A stretch of 45,523 nt of DNA from Vicinamibacteria bacterium (GCA_019694155.1 JAIBCN010000217.1:1-45523); one strand, 5' to 3'. Counted from the stretch's first letter, positions 6,999-15,392 are shown. Notes: generated from the letters alone by a model not told the origin. A program made the numbers and translations.

Positions 6999-9992
6999 AT
7001 GTTCCTCGCCTTTATTGCATTCGTGGTGGCGCTATTCGCGCTGTTGCGGAGTAACGATCTTGCGGATCGCCTCCGGCGGCTCGAAAGCGATCGCGACGAC
7101 CTGATGAGCCGTCTCTCCGCGTTGCAGAAGCTGGTGGAGAGGCTGCGGCCCCCCACCGTCGCCTCGCCCCGTGAGGCGGAAAAGGGAGAAGCGGCCGTCG
7201 CTCCGGCGGTGAATGCCGCACCGGTGGCCAGGCCATCCGAACTCACACCAGCGGCTCCCCACGCCGCGCCCGCCACTCCCGCGACAAAGGCCCCGATGCC
7301 TCCCTCTCCCGCCCCGGCTCCCGCCGCAACGCCCGCGAGTCCCCCTCCCGCGCGTCCCTCACCCGCGCCCACGCCGGCCGTGGTCGAACCCGCAAGCCCG
7401 CCGATCGACTGGGAGAGCCTCCTCGGGGTCAAGGGCGCGGCCTGGGTCGGCGGCATCGCGCTCATCGCTTCGGCGATCTTCTTCGCGCGCTGGACCATCG
7501 AACAGGGCCTCGTCACGCCGGAGCTGCGCTTCATCCTCATGTTGATGGCCGGCACCGGCGCGCTCGTTGCGGCCGAGCTCGGCTTGCGCAAGGGCTACGA
7601 GCGCACCGCGAATCCGCTTTCCGGCGCGGGCATCGCCATCCTCTACATCGCCTTCTTCGCGGGGCATTCGCGTTACGATCTCATCTCCATGCCCACGGCG
7701 TTTGCGGGGATGGTTTTCGTCACCATCACCGCCTGCGTGCTCGCGGTTCGTTACGACGCGTTTCCCACCGCGGTGCTCGGCCTGCTGGGCGGGTTCGCGA
7801 CACCGGTGGCTCTCTCCACGGGCCAGGATCGTCCCGTCGGGCTCTTCACTTACATCCTGCTCCTCAACCTGGGCCTCTTCGCTGTGGGGGCGAAGCGCCG
7901 GTGGCACGCCCTGTTCGAACTCGGGCTGGTCGGCACGCTCCTCATCCAGATCGGCTGGTTCTCGAAGTTCATGTCGCCGTCGAACATGCTGATCGGCGTG
8001 GTGGTCTTCGCGGTGTTCGGGGTCTTGTACCTCGTGCTTCCCGTCGCTTCGAAGGAAGAGGATTCGAACCGCGTCCTCCTCACGGGCGCGATAGGCGGCA
8101 TCGCGCCCTTCCTTTTCGGCGTCTACCTCGCGAGTTCTCCGGAGTACGTCGAGCAGTGGCCGCTGCTCTTCGGGATGGTGGCGCTCATCGACCTCGCCAT
8201 CCTGGCCATGGCGGTGCTGCGGGGCCGCGTCGGCCTTCTGATCAGCGCGTCGGTCGCGACCTCGCTGACCCTTACCTTGTGGGCGGGGCAGGGGCTGAAG
8301 CCCTCGAGCGGCGCTTCCCTGTGGGGTTCGACTCTGTTCGCGATCTTCATCGTCGCGATCTTCGGCGTGTCACGCCGGGTGGCCGATCGGTTCGGGACCC
8401 TCGAGACGAGCCTGTTCCGCGCCCTCGAGATGGCGGCGCATACCGCCTGGGCGGGTCTGGGGCTGTTCGCCCTGATCATGATCGGTCACGACCGCGGCGC
8501 GCCCGCCGGACCGTTCCTTGCTGTGGCCGCGGCCATGGCTCTGCTCCTCATCGAACGCGCGGGCCACGACGAAAGGCTGAAGGGCGCGCTCTCGCTCGGA
8601 ACCACCGGCCTCGCCATGCTCATCCAGATCTGGTTCCTGAGTTCGGCGAAACCCTCGACCGTCCTCGGGTACCTCGCGGTCCCCGTTCTGCTATCGCTCC
8701 TCCTCTCCTTTTTCGCGGGCCGGACGATGAGCGCGGACAAGGATGTCGAAGGAGAGATCGCGGTGCGCGTCTCCAGCTGGATCGCCATCTTCGGCCTCTT
8801 CCTCACCCTCGCGGAGTCCCGCCTGGCCACGGATGGCTGGCCCTTGTTCCTCGCCATGGCCGCCCAGATCATCGTGATCACGGGTTCGGTCCTGCGCTCC
8901 GACTGGACCATCGGCCTGCCCGCGCTGCTCGGCGCTTCCGCGCTGCACATGATGATCTGGCAGCTCGCGTACCTGAAGCCGGAGAAATACACCACCGCCT
9001 TCGGCTTCACCACCCTCTTCTACTTCTTGTTCCTGCTGCTGCCGATGGTCGTGCCCTTCGCGCGATGGCGGGAGGCGCTGCTGCCGTGGGCGACGTCCGC
9101 GCTCGCCGGGCCGGCTTTCTTCCTGCCTTTCTACTACCTTTACAAGGAGGCGTTCGGCGAGTCCGCCATCGGCCTCTTGCCCGTCGCCATGGCCGGGGTG
9201 TCCGTGTTCGCGCTGCGCCTCGTCTCCAGTCGCTTCGTGGCGAACCCGGGCGACGAACTCGCGGCGCGGCTGAGGCTGCGCTACCTCGCCCTCTTCACCG
9301 CAGTAGCGTTGTGGTTCATCGCCGTCGCAATTCCCCTGCAGCTCGACAGGCAGTGGATCACTCTCGGCTGGGCGCTCGAGGCGATGGCGCTGTGCTGGTT
9401 GTTCGGAAGACTGCCCCACCGCGGTTTGCCGGTGTTTGCGGGAATCCTCTACGCCCTCGTGGGCGTACGGCTGCTCTTCAATCCCGAGATTCTCGAGTAT
9501 CAGGAGCGAGGCGCGCCGTTCTTCAACTGGATTCTCTACACCTACGGCATCGCGACGTTGTGCTGCCTCGTCGGCCAGTCGCTGCTGCGGCGCGCGTCGG
9601 ACAACGGCTTCATCCAGCAGCTCGCGAACGCGATCGCGCTCGACGGGCTCTTGCTCGGCTTCTGGCTCGTGAACCTCGAGATCCTCGACTACTTCTCTAC
9701 CGGTCCGTACATCGCGATCTCCGACGGGACGGGCTACTCGGTCAAGCTCGCCCTTTCCGCCGGCTGGGGCCTCTACGCCATCGTGCTGCTGGTGACGGGC
9801 GTGGCGAAGGATCTGAAGCCCCTGCGCTATCTGTCGCTCGGCTTCCTGCTCCTGACCGTGGCCAAGGTGTTCCTGTACGACCTGTCGGAACTGGGCGGCA
9901 TCTTCCGCGTCTTCTCGTTCCTCGGCCTCGCGGTGGGACTGATCCTCGTCTCCCTCTTCTACCAGCGTTTCGTCTTCAAGAAGAACCAGTAA
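6999..9992 (+). CDS. DUF2339 family giant membrane protein, second tandem copy
   Basis: 997 residues, from the ATG at 6999. That start reproduces the N-terminus of the upstream paralogue (MFLAFIAFVVALFALLRS against MFLSLAIAVAFAFFALLRS). The layout is the same: anchor, coiled coil (about 22-48), a much longer Pro/Ala linker (about 60-130), then DWESLLGVKGAAWVGG and 20 or more membrane segments, ending in SLFYQRFVFKK. The similarity to the first copy runs the full length, so this is a tandem duplication that has since diverged. The open frame extends far upstream of 6999, but that part overlaps the first copy in another frame and is not coding. The gene is followed after 14 bases by DUF3999. 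Confidence 0.92.
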   Translation: MFLAFIAFVVALFALLRSNDLADRLRRLESDRDDLMSRLSALQKLVERLRPPTVASPREAEKGEAAVAPAVNAAPVARPSELTPAAPHAAPATPATKAPMPPSPAPAPAATPASPPPARPSPAPTPAVVEPASPPIDWESLLGVKGAAWVGGIALIASAIFFARWTIEQGLVTPELRFILMLMAGTGALVAAELGLRKGYERTANPLSGAGIAILYIAFFAGHSRYDLISMPTAFAGMVFVTITACVLAVRYDAFPTAVLGLLGGFATPVALSTGQDRPVGLFTYILLLNLGLFAVGAKRRWHALFELGLVGTLLIQIGWFSKFMSPSNMLIGVVVFAVFGVLYLVLPVASKEEDSNRVLLTGAIGGIAPFLFGVYLASSPEYVEQWPLLFGMVALIDLAILAMAVLRGRVGLLISASVATSLTLTLWAGQGLKPSSGASLWGSTLFAIFIVAIFGVSRRVADRFGTLETSLFRALEMAAHTAWAGLGLFALIMIGHDRGAPAGPFLAVAAAMALLLIERAGHDERLKGALSLGTTGLAMLIQIWFLSSAKPSTVLGYLAVPVLLSLLLSFFAGRTMSADKDVEGEIAVRVSSWIAIFGLFLTLAESRLATDGWPLFLAMAAQIIVITGSVLRSDWTIGLPALLGASALHMMIWQLAYLKPEKYTTAFGFTTLFYFLFLLLPMVVPFARWREALLPWATSALAGPAFFLPFYYLYKEAFGESAIGLLPVAMAGVSVFALRLVSSRFVANPGDELAARLRLRYLALFTAVALWFIAVAIPLQLDRQWITLGWALEAMALCWLFGRLPHRGLPVFAGILYALVGVRLLFNPEILEYQERGAPFFNWILYTYGIATLCCLVGQSLLRRASDNGFIQQLANAIALDGLLLGFWLVNLEILDYFSTGPYIAISDGTGYSVKLALSAGWGLYAIVLLVTGVAKDLKPLRYLSLGFLLLTVAKVFLYDLSELGGIFRVFSFLGLAVGLILVSLFYQRFVFKKNQ

Positions 9993-10006
9993 CCGGAGCG
10001 CCCCGC

Positions 10007-12010
10007 TTGATCCTCGTTCTCGCCGCGCTTCTGCTCGCCGCCGACACCCCGGTCGATGCCGAGCGCGCGGCCTGGCCGTACCGGCGCGCGGTAACCATCA
10101 CCGGCAGAGAGTCGCTCGCCTCCGTGGTCCTGCCCCCCGAGCTGTCCGCGAAGGCCGCGCCCTTCGGTCGCGACCTGCGGCTCGTGGACGAGACCGGCCG
10201 CGAGGTTCCCTACATCCTCGACTGGACGAGCGAACGCGAGGGCCTCGCCACCTGGCGTGTGGACGTGAAGGATGTGCGGAGAGAGAAGGAGGAGGTGCTG
10301 GAGGCATCGGCCATCCGCAGTCAGTGGACCCTGGATCTCGGCGAACCGCGCACGTTCACCGAACTCGCCCTTCGCGTGCCCGACGCCGCCTTTGCCTGGC
10401 ATGTGCGCGTCGAGGCGTCCGGTGACGGCCGGGGGTTCGAAGTCATCCATCCGGACGCCGCCCTCTTCGACCAGACCTGGAACAACGAGCGCGTCCGCCG
10501 GACCGAGGTCCCGTTCGAGGCGCCCGTGACCGCCCGGTATCTGCGGATCACCGCGCGCAGCGCCTCCGACTCGCGCGCGCTGGAGATCGAGGGCGCGTCG
10601 GTCACGCTGCGACGGCGGCTGAAGGGCGATGCGTGGTCGCTGAATGTCACGGCCGACAAGGTCGCCGCTGCGGGTGGATCCGGTACGGGGGCCACGCGAT
10701 ACCGCCTGGACGCATCCTCTCTCCTCCCCTTCGACGAGGTGGAGATCGTCTGCGACGACCCGGCGTTCTCGAGGCGCGCACGCCTCATCGAAGAGTCGGG
10801 CGCCGCTGGAAAGAAGACGGAGACCCGGCTCGGCGAGGGCTCGATCTTCCGCCTCCGCGCGAGTGACGCGCTCATCGCGGGCGAGTCGGTTCGCGTCCCC
10901 GCGCGCAGCGGCGAGGGCGGCGGACTCTTCCTGGAGATCGACGACGCGGGCAGCCCGCCCCTGAGGGGCTTGCGTGTGCGACTGCACGGCTCGAGGGTCC
11001 GCCTGGTCTTCCCGGTCTCCAGCCGGTCGCTCACGTTGTACTACGGCAACGAGGGCACGCGCGCGCCCTCGTATGACCTCGAGGGTCTCCGACCCCGGCT
11101 GGCCCAGGCCATGGGGCAGAGCGCGGCCGAGATCGGACCCGAAGAGGCGAACCCGCTCTTCAGGCGCGATCCCCCGCTCCGGTTCGCGGCCACGCTGGGC
11201 GCGTCGCTGGATTCGTCGAAGTGGAGACGCGAGCGAGCCATCAGCCGAATCGCCGAAGAGGATGTCTACACGATCACGCTCCACGCCGCCGACCTCGCGT
11301 CCCTCCGCCCTGATCTCGCCGACCTGCGCGTGGTCAACGACGAGAACAGGCAGGTGCCGTTCCTGATCGATCCGGATTTCGCCGACGAACGCATTCCCCT
11401 CAGGGTGCAGAGGCAGGCGACCGCCCCGCCCCATCGCAGCCTCTACAGCCTCGGCCCCGCGGACGCTCTGCGCGGAGAGCCCCCGCGCGTGTCACGGCTC
11501 GAGATCGAGGTCTCGGACGCCTTCTTCGAGCGTTCCGCCCGGATCCTGCTCGCTACGAATCAGACGCAACGGGAGGTCCCCTTCTCGGTCACCTTGTCTC
11601 GGAAGCCGCCGTCCTCGGCCCCATTGGTGCTGGGCACATCGGCGCCCCTCGACGTCATGACCCTCGAGGTCGATGATGGCGACAACGCGCCCCTCGACAT
11701 CCGATCCGCGACGGCCATCGTGCGCGTACCGCGGATCGTCTTCAAGGCGGCGCCGGGAAACCTGAGGCTGCTCCTCGGCAACCGGGGCGCCGAGGCGCCG
11801 CGGTACGACATCGGGGGCCTGCGCGGCGAGCTTCTCGCCTACTCCGCGATCGCCGCCCATGCAGGTGTCCTGTCCGAGAACCAGGGCTCGAGACCCGGCC
11901 TCCTCTCGGGCTTCGAGGGAGCACCCCGCGGCGCGCTCGTCTGGGCCGCGATCATCCTGGCCATCGTCGCTCTGGTCTTGCTGACCCTGAAGACGCTCAA
12001 GGGAGCATGA
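10007..12010 (+). CDS. DUF3999 family envelope protein
   Basis: 667 residues. I chose the TTG at 10007, 14 bases after the DUF2339 stop, because it has a GGAG 8 bases upstream and is followed directly by a signal peptide (ILVLAALLLAADTPVDA). The mature part is a long beta-rich ectodomain (about 20-620) and ends with one C-terminal membrane helix (LVWAAIILAIVALVLLTL) and a basic tail. This topology and the start of the domain (AWPYRRAVTI, FGRDLRLVDETGREVPY) are typical of DUF3999. DUF3999 is commonly found next to DUF2339, so a complex between this anchored ectodomain and the two polytopic proteins is a reasonable inference. The long upstream open frame overlaps DUF2339 and is a shadow. Confidence 0.88.
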   Translation: MILVLAALLLAADTPVDAERAAWPYRRAVTITGRESLASVVLPPELSAKAAPFGRDLRLVDETGREVPYILDWTSEREGLATWRVDVKDVRREKEEVLEASAIRSQWTLDLGEPRTFTELALRVPDAAFAWHVRVEASGDGRGFEVIHPDAALFDQTWNNERVRRTEVPFEAPVTARYLRITARSASDSRALEIEGASVTLRRRLKGDAWSLNVTADKVAAAGGSGTGATRYRLDASSLLPFDEVEIVCDDPAFSRRARLIEESGAAGKKTETRLGEGSIFRLRASDALIAGESVRVPARSGEGGGLFLEIDDAGSPPLRGLRVRLHGSRVRLVFPVSSRSLTLYYGNEGTRAPSYDLEGLRPRLAQAMGQSAAEIGPEEANPLFRRDPPLRFAATLGASLDSSKWRRERAISRIAEEDVYTITLHAADLASLRPDLADLRVVNDENRQVPFLIDPDFADERIPLRVQRQATAPPHRSLYSLGPADALRGEPPRVSRLEIEVSDAFFERSARILLATNQTQREVPFSVTLSRKPPSSAPLVLGTSAPLDVMTLEVDDGDNAPLDIRSATAIVRVPRIVFKAAPGNLRLLLGNRGAEAPRYDIGGLRGELLAYSAIAAHAGVLSENQGSRPGLLSGFEGAPRGALVWAAIILAIVALVLLTLKTLKGA

Positions 12011-12621
12011 ACCCGTTCGCGGCCGCCCTGATCATGCTGGCGATCGTCCAGCCGGGCGAGAGCCGGCTCAAGGAGGATGAGCGCGTCCGGCGAGGCGAAC
12101 TCGCGCGCGTTCGCAAGGCCCGTGGGGAGGGCGACGCCGCGGTCGCCGACGCGGTGATCGGCCTTGCTTGGAACCTCGAGGCGCAGGGCCGGACCCGGGC
12201 CGTCGAAGACCTCTACCGGCTCGAGATCGACGTCTCGAGAAAGGGCGCGGACAAGAGCAACACTCGCGTTCTTTCCCTTGCCTTCGCCGAATGGCTGCTT
12301 CGCATGCGCCGGCCCGCGGCCGCCGAACTGATCGCGCGGGGAGCGCTCGATCTTGGGCGTCAGAGCCTCGGGGCGGAAGACTGGCGGCTCAGCGACAACA
12401 GGTCCTTGATCGGCGAGACCCTTCGGGCTCAGAAGAAGTTCTCTTCGGCCGAATCACTTCTGATCGAGGCGCACAAGGAACTGTCTGCGGCCGTGGCCGC
12501 GCCCCCGGAGGCCCGCAAGAAGACGATCCGCAGACTCGTCGATCTGTATGAGGCGTGGGAGCGCGTCTCGCCGGGAAAAGGCAAAATGGCCGAGGCCGCA
12601 CGCTGGAAGGCGCTCCTGTGA
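12007..12621 (+). CDS. Secreted TPR-like helical repeat protein
   Basis: 204 residues. It starts with ATGA overlapping the DUF3999 stop, so translation is coupled. The N-terminus is a short signal-peptide-like segment (MNPFAAALIMLAIVQPGES). The body consists of helical pairs with TPR/kinesin-light-chain character: ARGEGDAAVADAVIGLAWNL, then RPAAAELIARGALDLGRQSLG, then EKFSSAE-like AQKKFSSAESLLIEAHKEL, ending in LVDLYEAWERV and EAARWKALL. The same pattern occurs at the C-terminal end of larger TPR proteins in Acidobacteria-type genomes. It may be a periplasmic scaffold for the membrane proteins encoded upstream; that is inference from gene order. Confidence 0.8.
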   Translation: MNPFAAALIMLAIVQPGESRLKEDERVRRGELARVRKARGEGDAAVADAVIGLAWNLEAQGRTRAVEDLYRLEIDVSRKGADKSNTRVLSLAFAEWLLRMRRPAAAELIARGALDLGRQSLGAEDWRLSDNRSLIGETLRAQKKFSSAESLLIEAHKELSAAVAAPPEARKKTIRRLVDLYEAWERVSPGKGKMAEAARWKALL

Positions 12622-12652
12622 TCTCCACAGCTCGAAGAAGGAAGGAAGCAAG

Positions 12653-13762
12653 ATGTCCAAGCGCATGAAGAGTCTCCTCGCCCTCACGCTCGTGATCGGC
12701 ATGGCCGCTCCGCCCCGGGCCTCGGCCTGGGGAGAGAGAGGGCACGACATCGTCACGCGGGTGGCGGTCAGGCTCCTCGCCGCGAGGATCGCGAAGGGCA
12801 CGCCGCTCGCCACTCAGTTCGGCCGCAAGGAGTTCATGCTCGGCCACCTGTCGAACGTGCCCGACATCGTCTGGCGCAACCAGGGCGAGGCCATCGAGAA
12901 CGCCAATGCGCCCACGCATTTTCTGGACATGGAGTATGTGTCCCCGGAGCTGACCTTCTCCACGATTCCGAAGACGCCGGCCGCTGCCCTCGCGCGCATG
13001 AAGGAACTCTGCGCGAATCCGCCCAAAGGGTACACCTGCGCGGCCAAGGAAGGCTCAAGTCCGAACGAGAGCAGCGCGGGCACCGCGCCCTGGCGTACCG
13101 GACAGATGTACCGCATGACCGTCGAGAGCCTGAGAGCCGCGAGCGTGGACGGCAAGTCGAACGACGCGGCCATCGATCGCGCCTTCCTGACCGCGGGCCT
13201 CATGAGCCATTTCGTGGGCGACCTGGGGAATCCCTATCACGCGACCGTGGCCTACGACGGATGGGAATCCGGGCAGGGAGGGATCCACGGCTACTTCGAA
13301 AGCGCGGTGGTGTCGAGCTACCGGCTGGCCCTCGACCAGGAGGTGTTCGACGCCGCCCTCACCGGCCGCGGCATCGAGCGCACCCTGAAGCAGCTTCCCG
13401 CCGCCGACCGCGCGGCCCTGTCCCGCGATCCGGTGGCTCTCGCCATGGCGCTCGCCCTCGACTCGCGCTCGCGGCTCGACGCGGCGAACGCCATCGACCT
13501 CCGCTTCGCCATCCTGAAGAAGAGCGGAACCGGACCCGACGGCAAGCGCGTAGGCGCCGAACGCCGGGATGCCTCCGAACTGCGGTTCAAGTATCACGAC
13601 CTCACGGTCGAACGCCTGGCCACCGCGGCCGAGATCCTGGCCAACCTGTGGCTCATGGCGTGGGAAGACGCGGGCAAGCCGGACTTCAAGGGGTACCGGA
13701 GCTTCGCCTACCCCGTGGCGCCCGACTTCATTCAACCGGACTATCTCTCCTCCGGGAAGTAG
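12653..13762 (+). CDS. S1/P1-type zinc nuclease family protein, secreted
   Basis: 369 residues, from the ATG at 12653, preceded by GAAGGAAGG. A signal peptide ends just before AWGERGH, and after cleavage the mature protein would start at Trp, as in S1/P1 nucleases where this Trp and the following His bind zinc. Other ligand positions are recognisable: Asp in NVPDIVW, His in THFLDME, His/Asp/His in SHFVGDLGNPYH and His in IHGYFE. The last ligand, Asp in the P1 family, is Glu here. All other zinc ligands are present, so an active three-zinc phosphodiesterase (nucleic acid or phospholipid) is likely. It is the last gene of the DUF2339 run, 31 bases after the TPR gene. Its 3' end overlaps the convergent cutA by 35 bases. 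Confidence 0.88.
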   Translation: MSKRMKSLLALTLVIGMAAPPRASAWGERGHDIVTRVAVRLLAARIAKGTPLATQFGRKEFMLGHLSNVPDIVWRNQGEAIENANAPTHFLDMEYVSPELTFSTIPKTPAAALARMKELCANPPKGYTCAAKEGSSPNESSAGTAPWRTGQMYRMTVESLRAASVDGKSNDAAIDRAFLTAGLMSHFVGDLGNPYHATVAYDGWESGQGGIHGYFESAVVSSYRLALDQEVFDAALTGRGIERTLKQLPAADRAALSRDPVALAMALALDSRSRLDAANAIDLRFAILKKSGTGPDGKRVGAERRDASELRFKYHDLTVERLATAAEILANLWLMAWEDAGKPDFKGYRSFAYPVAPDFIQPDYLSSGK

Positions 13763-14090
13763 GAATCGAAGCGGCGGTGGACGCGGTCAGCCAGGCGAGA
13801 TAGGGCTCGTGGCCGGCCACCACCGGCAGGGCGATGATCTCGGGCACCTCGTAGGGATGTTCCGCCATGATGGCGGCCTCGAGGTCCCGGAAGACCTCTG
13901 ATCGGGACTTGATGACCAGGAGCTTCTCGTCGCCCTTCTCCACGGCGCCCTGCCATCTATAGACGGAAGTCACTCCGGGACCGATCTGCACGCAGGCTGC
14001 GAGCGAGCGCTCCACCAGGTCGCGGGCCATCCGTTCGGAGTCGAAATCGCCGGGGACTGCGCACAGGACGACGATCGCTCCCGACGTCAC
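13728..14090 (-). CDS. cutA: CutA1-type divalent ion tolerance protein
   Basis: 120 residues, GTG start overlapping the upstream gene's stop as GTGA. Family hallmarks are all present: RSLAACVQIGPGVTSVYRWQG, KGDEKLLVIKS, HPYEVPEIIALPV and YLAWL. CutA1 is a small trimeric protein of the PII-like fold. It was linked to copper tolerance in enterobacteria, but its real role is still unclear. The C-terminal tail after AWLTAS is about 15 residues longer and more basic than usual. The tail region overlaps the 3' end of the convergent nuclease gene. Confidence 0.94.
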   Translation of the reverse strand: MTSGAIVVLCAVPGDFDSERMARDLVERSLAACVQIGPGVTSVYRWQGAVEKGDEKLLVIKSRSEVFRDLEAAIMAEHPYEVPEIIALPVVAGHEPYLAWLTASTAASIPTSRRRDSPVE

Positions 14091-14500
14091 CTGCCTTCAC
14101 CGAGCTTCTCGATCCGCGCGGCCTGCCGGGCGGAGAGAGGCACGACGGAAAGGCGTCCCTGACGCACCAGCGGCGACTCCGCAAACTCCGGGTCCGCCTT
14201 CAGCGTGGCGAGGGGAACCGCAGTCTTCAGGAGCGACACCGGGACCAGGTCGATCACGACGAGGGTCGAGCCCGAGGGCGCCTTCGGATCCGGATACGCG
14301 GCGGAAGCGGCGCGGGCGAGTCCCACCACGGCTTTCTCGGAGCCCGTGTGGTACACGAAAACACGATCGCCCTTGGCCATCGCACGCATGTTCCGGAGCG
14401 CGACCGGATTGCGAACCCCATCCCACACCCCGCCGCCTTTTGCCTGCAGGTGGGCGAACGAGTACTCGGACGGCTCGGTCTTGAAAACGTAATCGGCCAT
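14087..14500 (-). CDS. EVE domain protein
   Basis: 137 residues from the ATG at 14500, which has an AAAGGAG ribosome binding site 6 bases upstream. The sequence is a complete EVE domain: YVFKTEPSEYSFAHL at the N-terminus, VWDGVRNPVALRNMRAM, GDRVFVYHTG, VVGLARAAS and PLVRQGRLSVVPLSA. EVE proteins belong to the PUA-like fold and bind modified bases in DNA or RNA; human THYN1 is a relative. Bacterial copies occur both as housekeeping genes and in modification-dependent restriction systems. No nuclease or methylase is adjacent, so a housekeeping role is more likely. It is coupled to cutA by a GTGA overlap. Confidence 0.93.
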   Translation of the reverse strand: MADYVFKTEPSEYSFAHLQAKGGGVWDGVRNPVALRNMRAMAKGDRVFVYHTGSEKAVVGLARAASAAYPDPKAPSGSTLVVIDLVPVSLLKTAVPLATLKADPEFAESPLVRQGRLSVVPLSARQAARIEKLGEGR

Positions 14501-14520
14501 GTCGTCTCCTTTGATCCGGA

Positions 14521-14526
14521 AGTGTA
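14521..14526 (-). promoter_or_regulatory. Putative -10 box TACACT for the EVE-cutA operon
   Basis: TACACT on the minus strand ends 20 bases before the ATG at 14500, leaving room for a short leader that contains the AAAGGAG ribosome binding site. No clear -35 is seen. Confidence 0.35.
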
Positions 14527-14540
14527 GCCAAACCGGCGGC

Positions 14541-14570
14541 TTGACTTTCTTACAGTGCCTATTCCATAGT
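14541..14570 (+). promoter_or_regulatory. Putative promoter of the DUF6788-ftsB genes
   Basis: TTGACT (14541-14546) is followed after 18 bases by CATAGT (14565-14570), 12 bases before the ATG at 14583. The stretch is noticeably more AT-rich than its surroundings. The -10 match is weak. Confidence 0.35.
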
Positions 14571-14582
14571 TTGCTGCAAGAC

Positions 14583-14969
14583 ATGGCCGACTTGGTTCGA
14601 CTGGAACGGGGCATCCGCGTTTCGCTGACCGAGCACGAATCGCTCGTCGACGCCCTCCTGCAGGAGCGCGAGCAGATCCGTGGCTCGCTGTTCTCGCGCT
14701 TCGCGGTGTGCGGGAAGGCGAACTGCGCCTGCGCCCAGGGCGAGAAGCACGGCCCCTACTACGTCCTGTCGAATCGCAGCCGGGGCGAGGGCGCTTTCAT
14801 CTACCTGAAGGAAGAGCAGGTAAGCCGTGTCCGCGAACTCGTCAATCGGCATCGGCGGTTCAAGAAGGGTTTGAAGCGCCTCAAAGGCCTGTCCTCGAAA
14901 CTCCACGCTCTCTTCGAGCAGTACGAAACCTCGGCGGCGCTCGCGGGCTCGCGAGAAGCGGATTTGTAA
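14583..14969 (+). CDS. DUF6788 family protein with CGKxxCxC motif
   Basis: 128 residues from the ATG at 14583; an upstream in-frame ATG at 14499 would run into the divergent EVE gene start and was rejected. The core reads GSLFSRFAVCGKANCACAQGEKHGPYY, with Cys43, Cys48, Cys50 and His56, matching the CGK-x2-CxC...HGPY signature of the uncharacterised family DUF6788. The cysteines suggest a small metal-binding site. The C-terminal half is helical and very basic (NRHRRFKKGLKRLKGL), so nucleic-acid binding is possible. The stop codon overlaps the ATG of ftsB (TAATG). I know of no established function. Confidence 0.72.
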   Translation: MADLVRLERGIRVSLTEHESLVDALLQEREQIRGSLFSRFAVCGKANCACAQGEKHGPYYVLSNRSRGEGAFIYLKEEQVSRVRELVNRHRRFKKGLKRLKGLSSKLHALFEQYETSAALAGSREADL

Positions 14970-15028
14970 TGGATCAAATATCCATGTCTAATGATATTTT
15001 AGACACAGATAAAGAGAAGTTACTTGAG
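14963..15028 (+). promoter_or_regulatory. AT-rich patch with two abutting inverted repeats at the start of ftsB
   Basis: The first repeat is TGGAT-N5-ATCCA (14970-14984). Directly next to it is TGTCTAA-N7-TTAGACA (14985-15005), a perfect 7-bp dyad. The whole patch is about 70% A+T in a genome that is about two thirds G+C. Dyads of this size and spacing are typical of dimeric repressor operators. It covers the first ATG of ftsB, and the second ATG lies just after it at 15029. Confidence 0.5.
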
Positions 15029-15358
15029 ATGCCGTCGCCCGTGAACTCTCCGTCCCATACTCCTCGACTGAAGGCTCTGGCCGTGGCCGTCTTCGTGGTG
15101 TCCTGCATCGTCTACGGGGTTCTGCGCGACGACGAGGGCGTAATGCATGTCTTCCGCGAGAGATCGAGACTGCAGGAGTTGAGTCACTCGGTGAACTCGC
15201 TGCGGGAGCAGAACAATCAGCTTCGCGCCGAAATCAAGGCGCTTCGCGAGAATCCGCGCGCGATCGAGAAGCTCGCCCGCGAAGATCTCGGCCTCTCCGG
15301 CGAAGGCGAGATCGTATTCATTCTCGAGAGCGAGCCCCCAGACCCCGGCCGCTTCTGA
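14969..15358 (+). CDS. ftsB: Septum formation initiator FtsB/DivIC-like protein
   Basis: 129 residues if translation starts at the ATG overlapping the DUF6788 stop (TAATG). Features are one membrane segment (residues about 34-50, LKALAVAVFVVSCIVYGVL), a coiled coil (about 62-95, RSRLQELSHSVNSLREQNNQLRAEIKAL) and the DivIC-type ending (ENPRAIEKLAREDLGLSGEGEIVFIL). FtsB works in the divisome with FtsL and FtsQ. The first 20 residues are encoded by an AT-rich patch with two inverted repeats; the ATG at 15029 (110 residues) is an equally good start and would leave that patch as regulatory DNA. The gene precedes HU by 170 bases. Confidence 0.86.
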   Translation: MDQISMSNDILDTDKEKLLEMPSPVNSPSHTPRLKALAVAVFVVSCIVYGVLRDDEGVMHVFRERSRLQELSHSVNSLREQNNQLRAEIKALRENPRAIEKLAREDLGLSGEGEIVFILESEPPDPGRF

Positions 15359-15392
15359 CCGCGTCGCGGTTTTGAGGGCCGACGCGCTCAAT

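Noticed and set aside
7901..10006. Long in-frame extension of the DUF3999 gene over the second DUF2339 gene
   Set aside because: Shadow frame; the TTG at 10007 has a ribosome binding site and is directly followed by a signal peptide.
15347..15375. Terminator after ftsB (ACCGCGTCGCGGT followed by TTTT)
   Set aside because: The stem is only about 4 bp with a reasonable loop and overlaps the stop codon; too weak to call.
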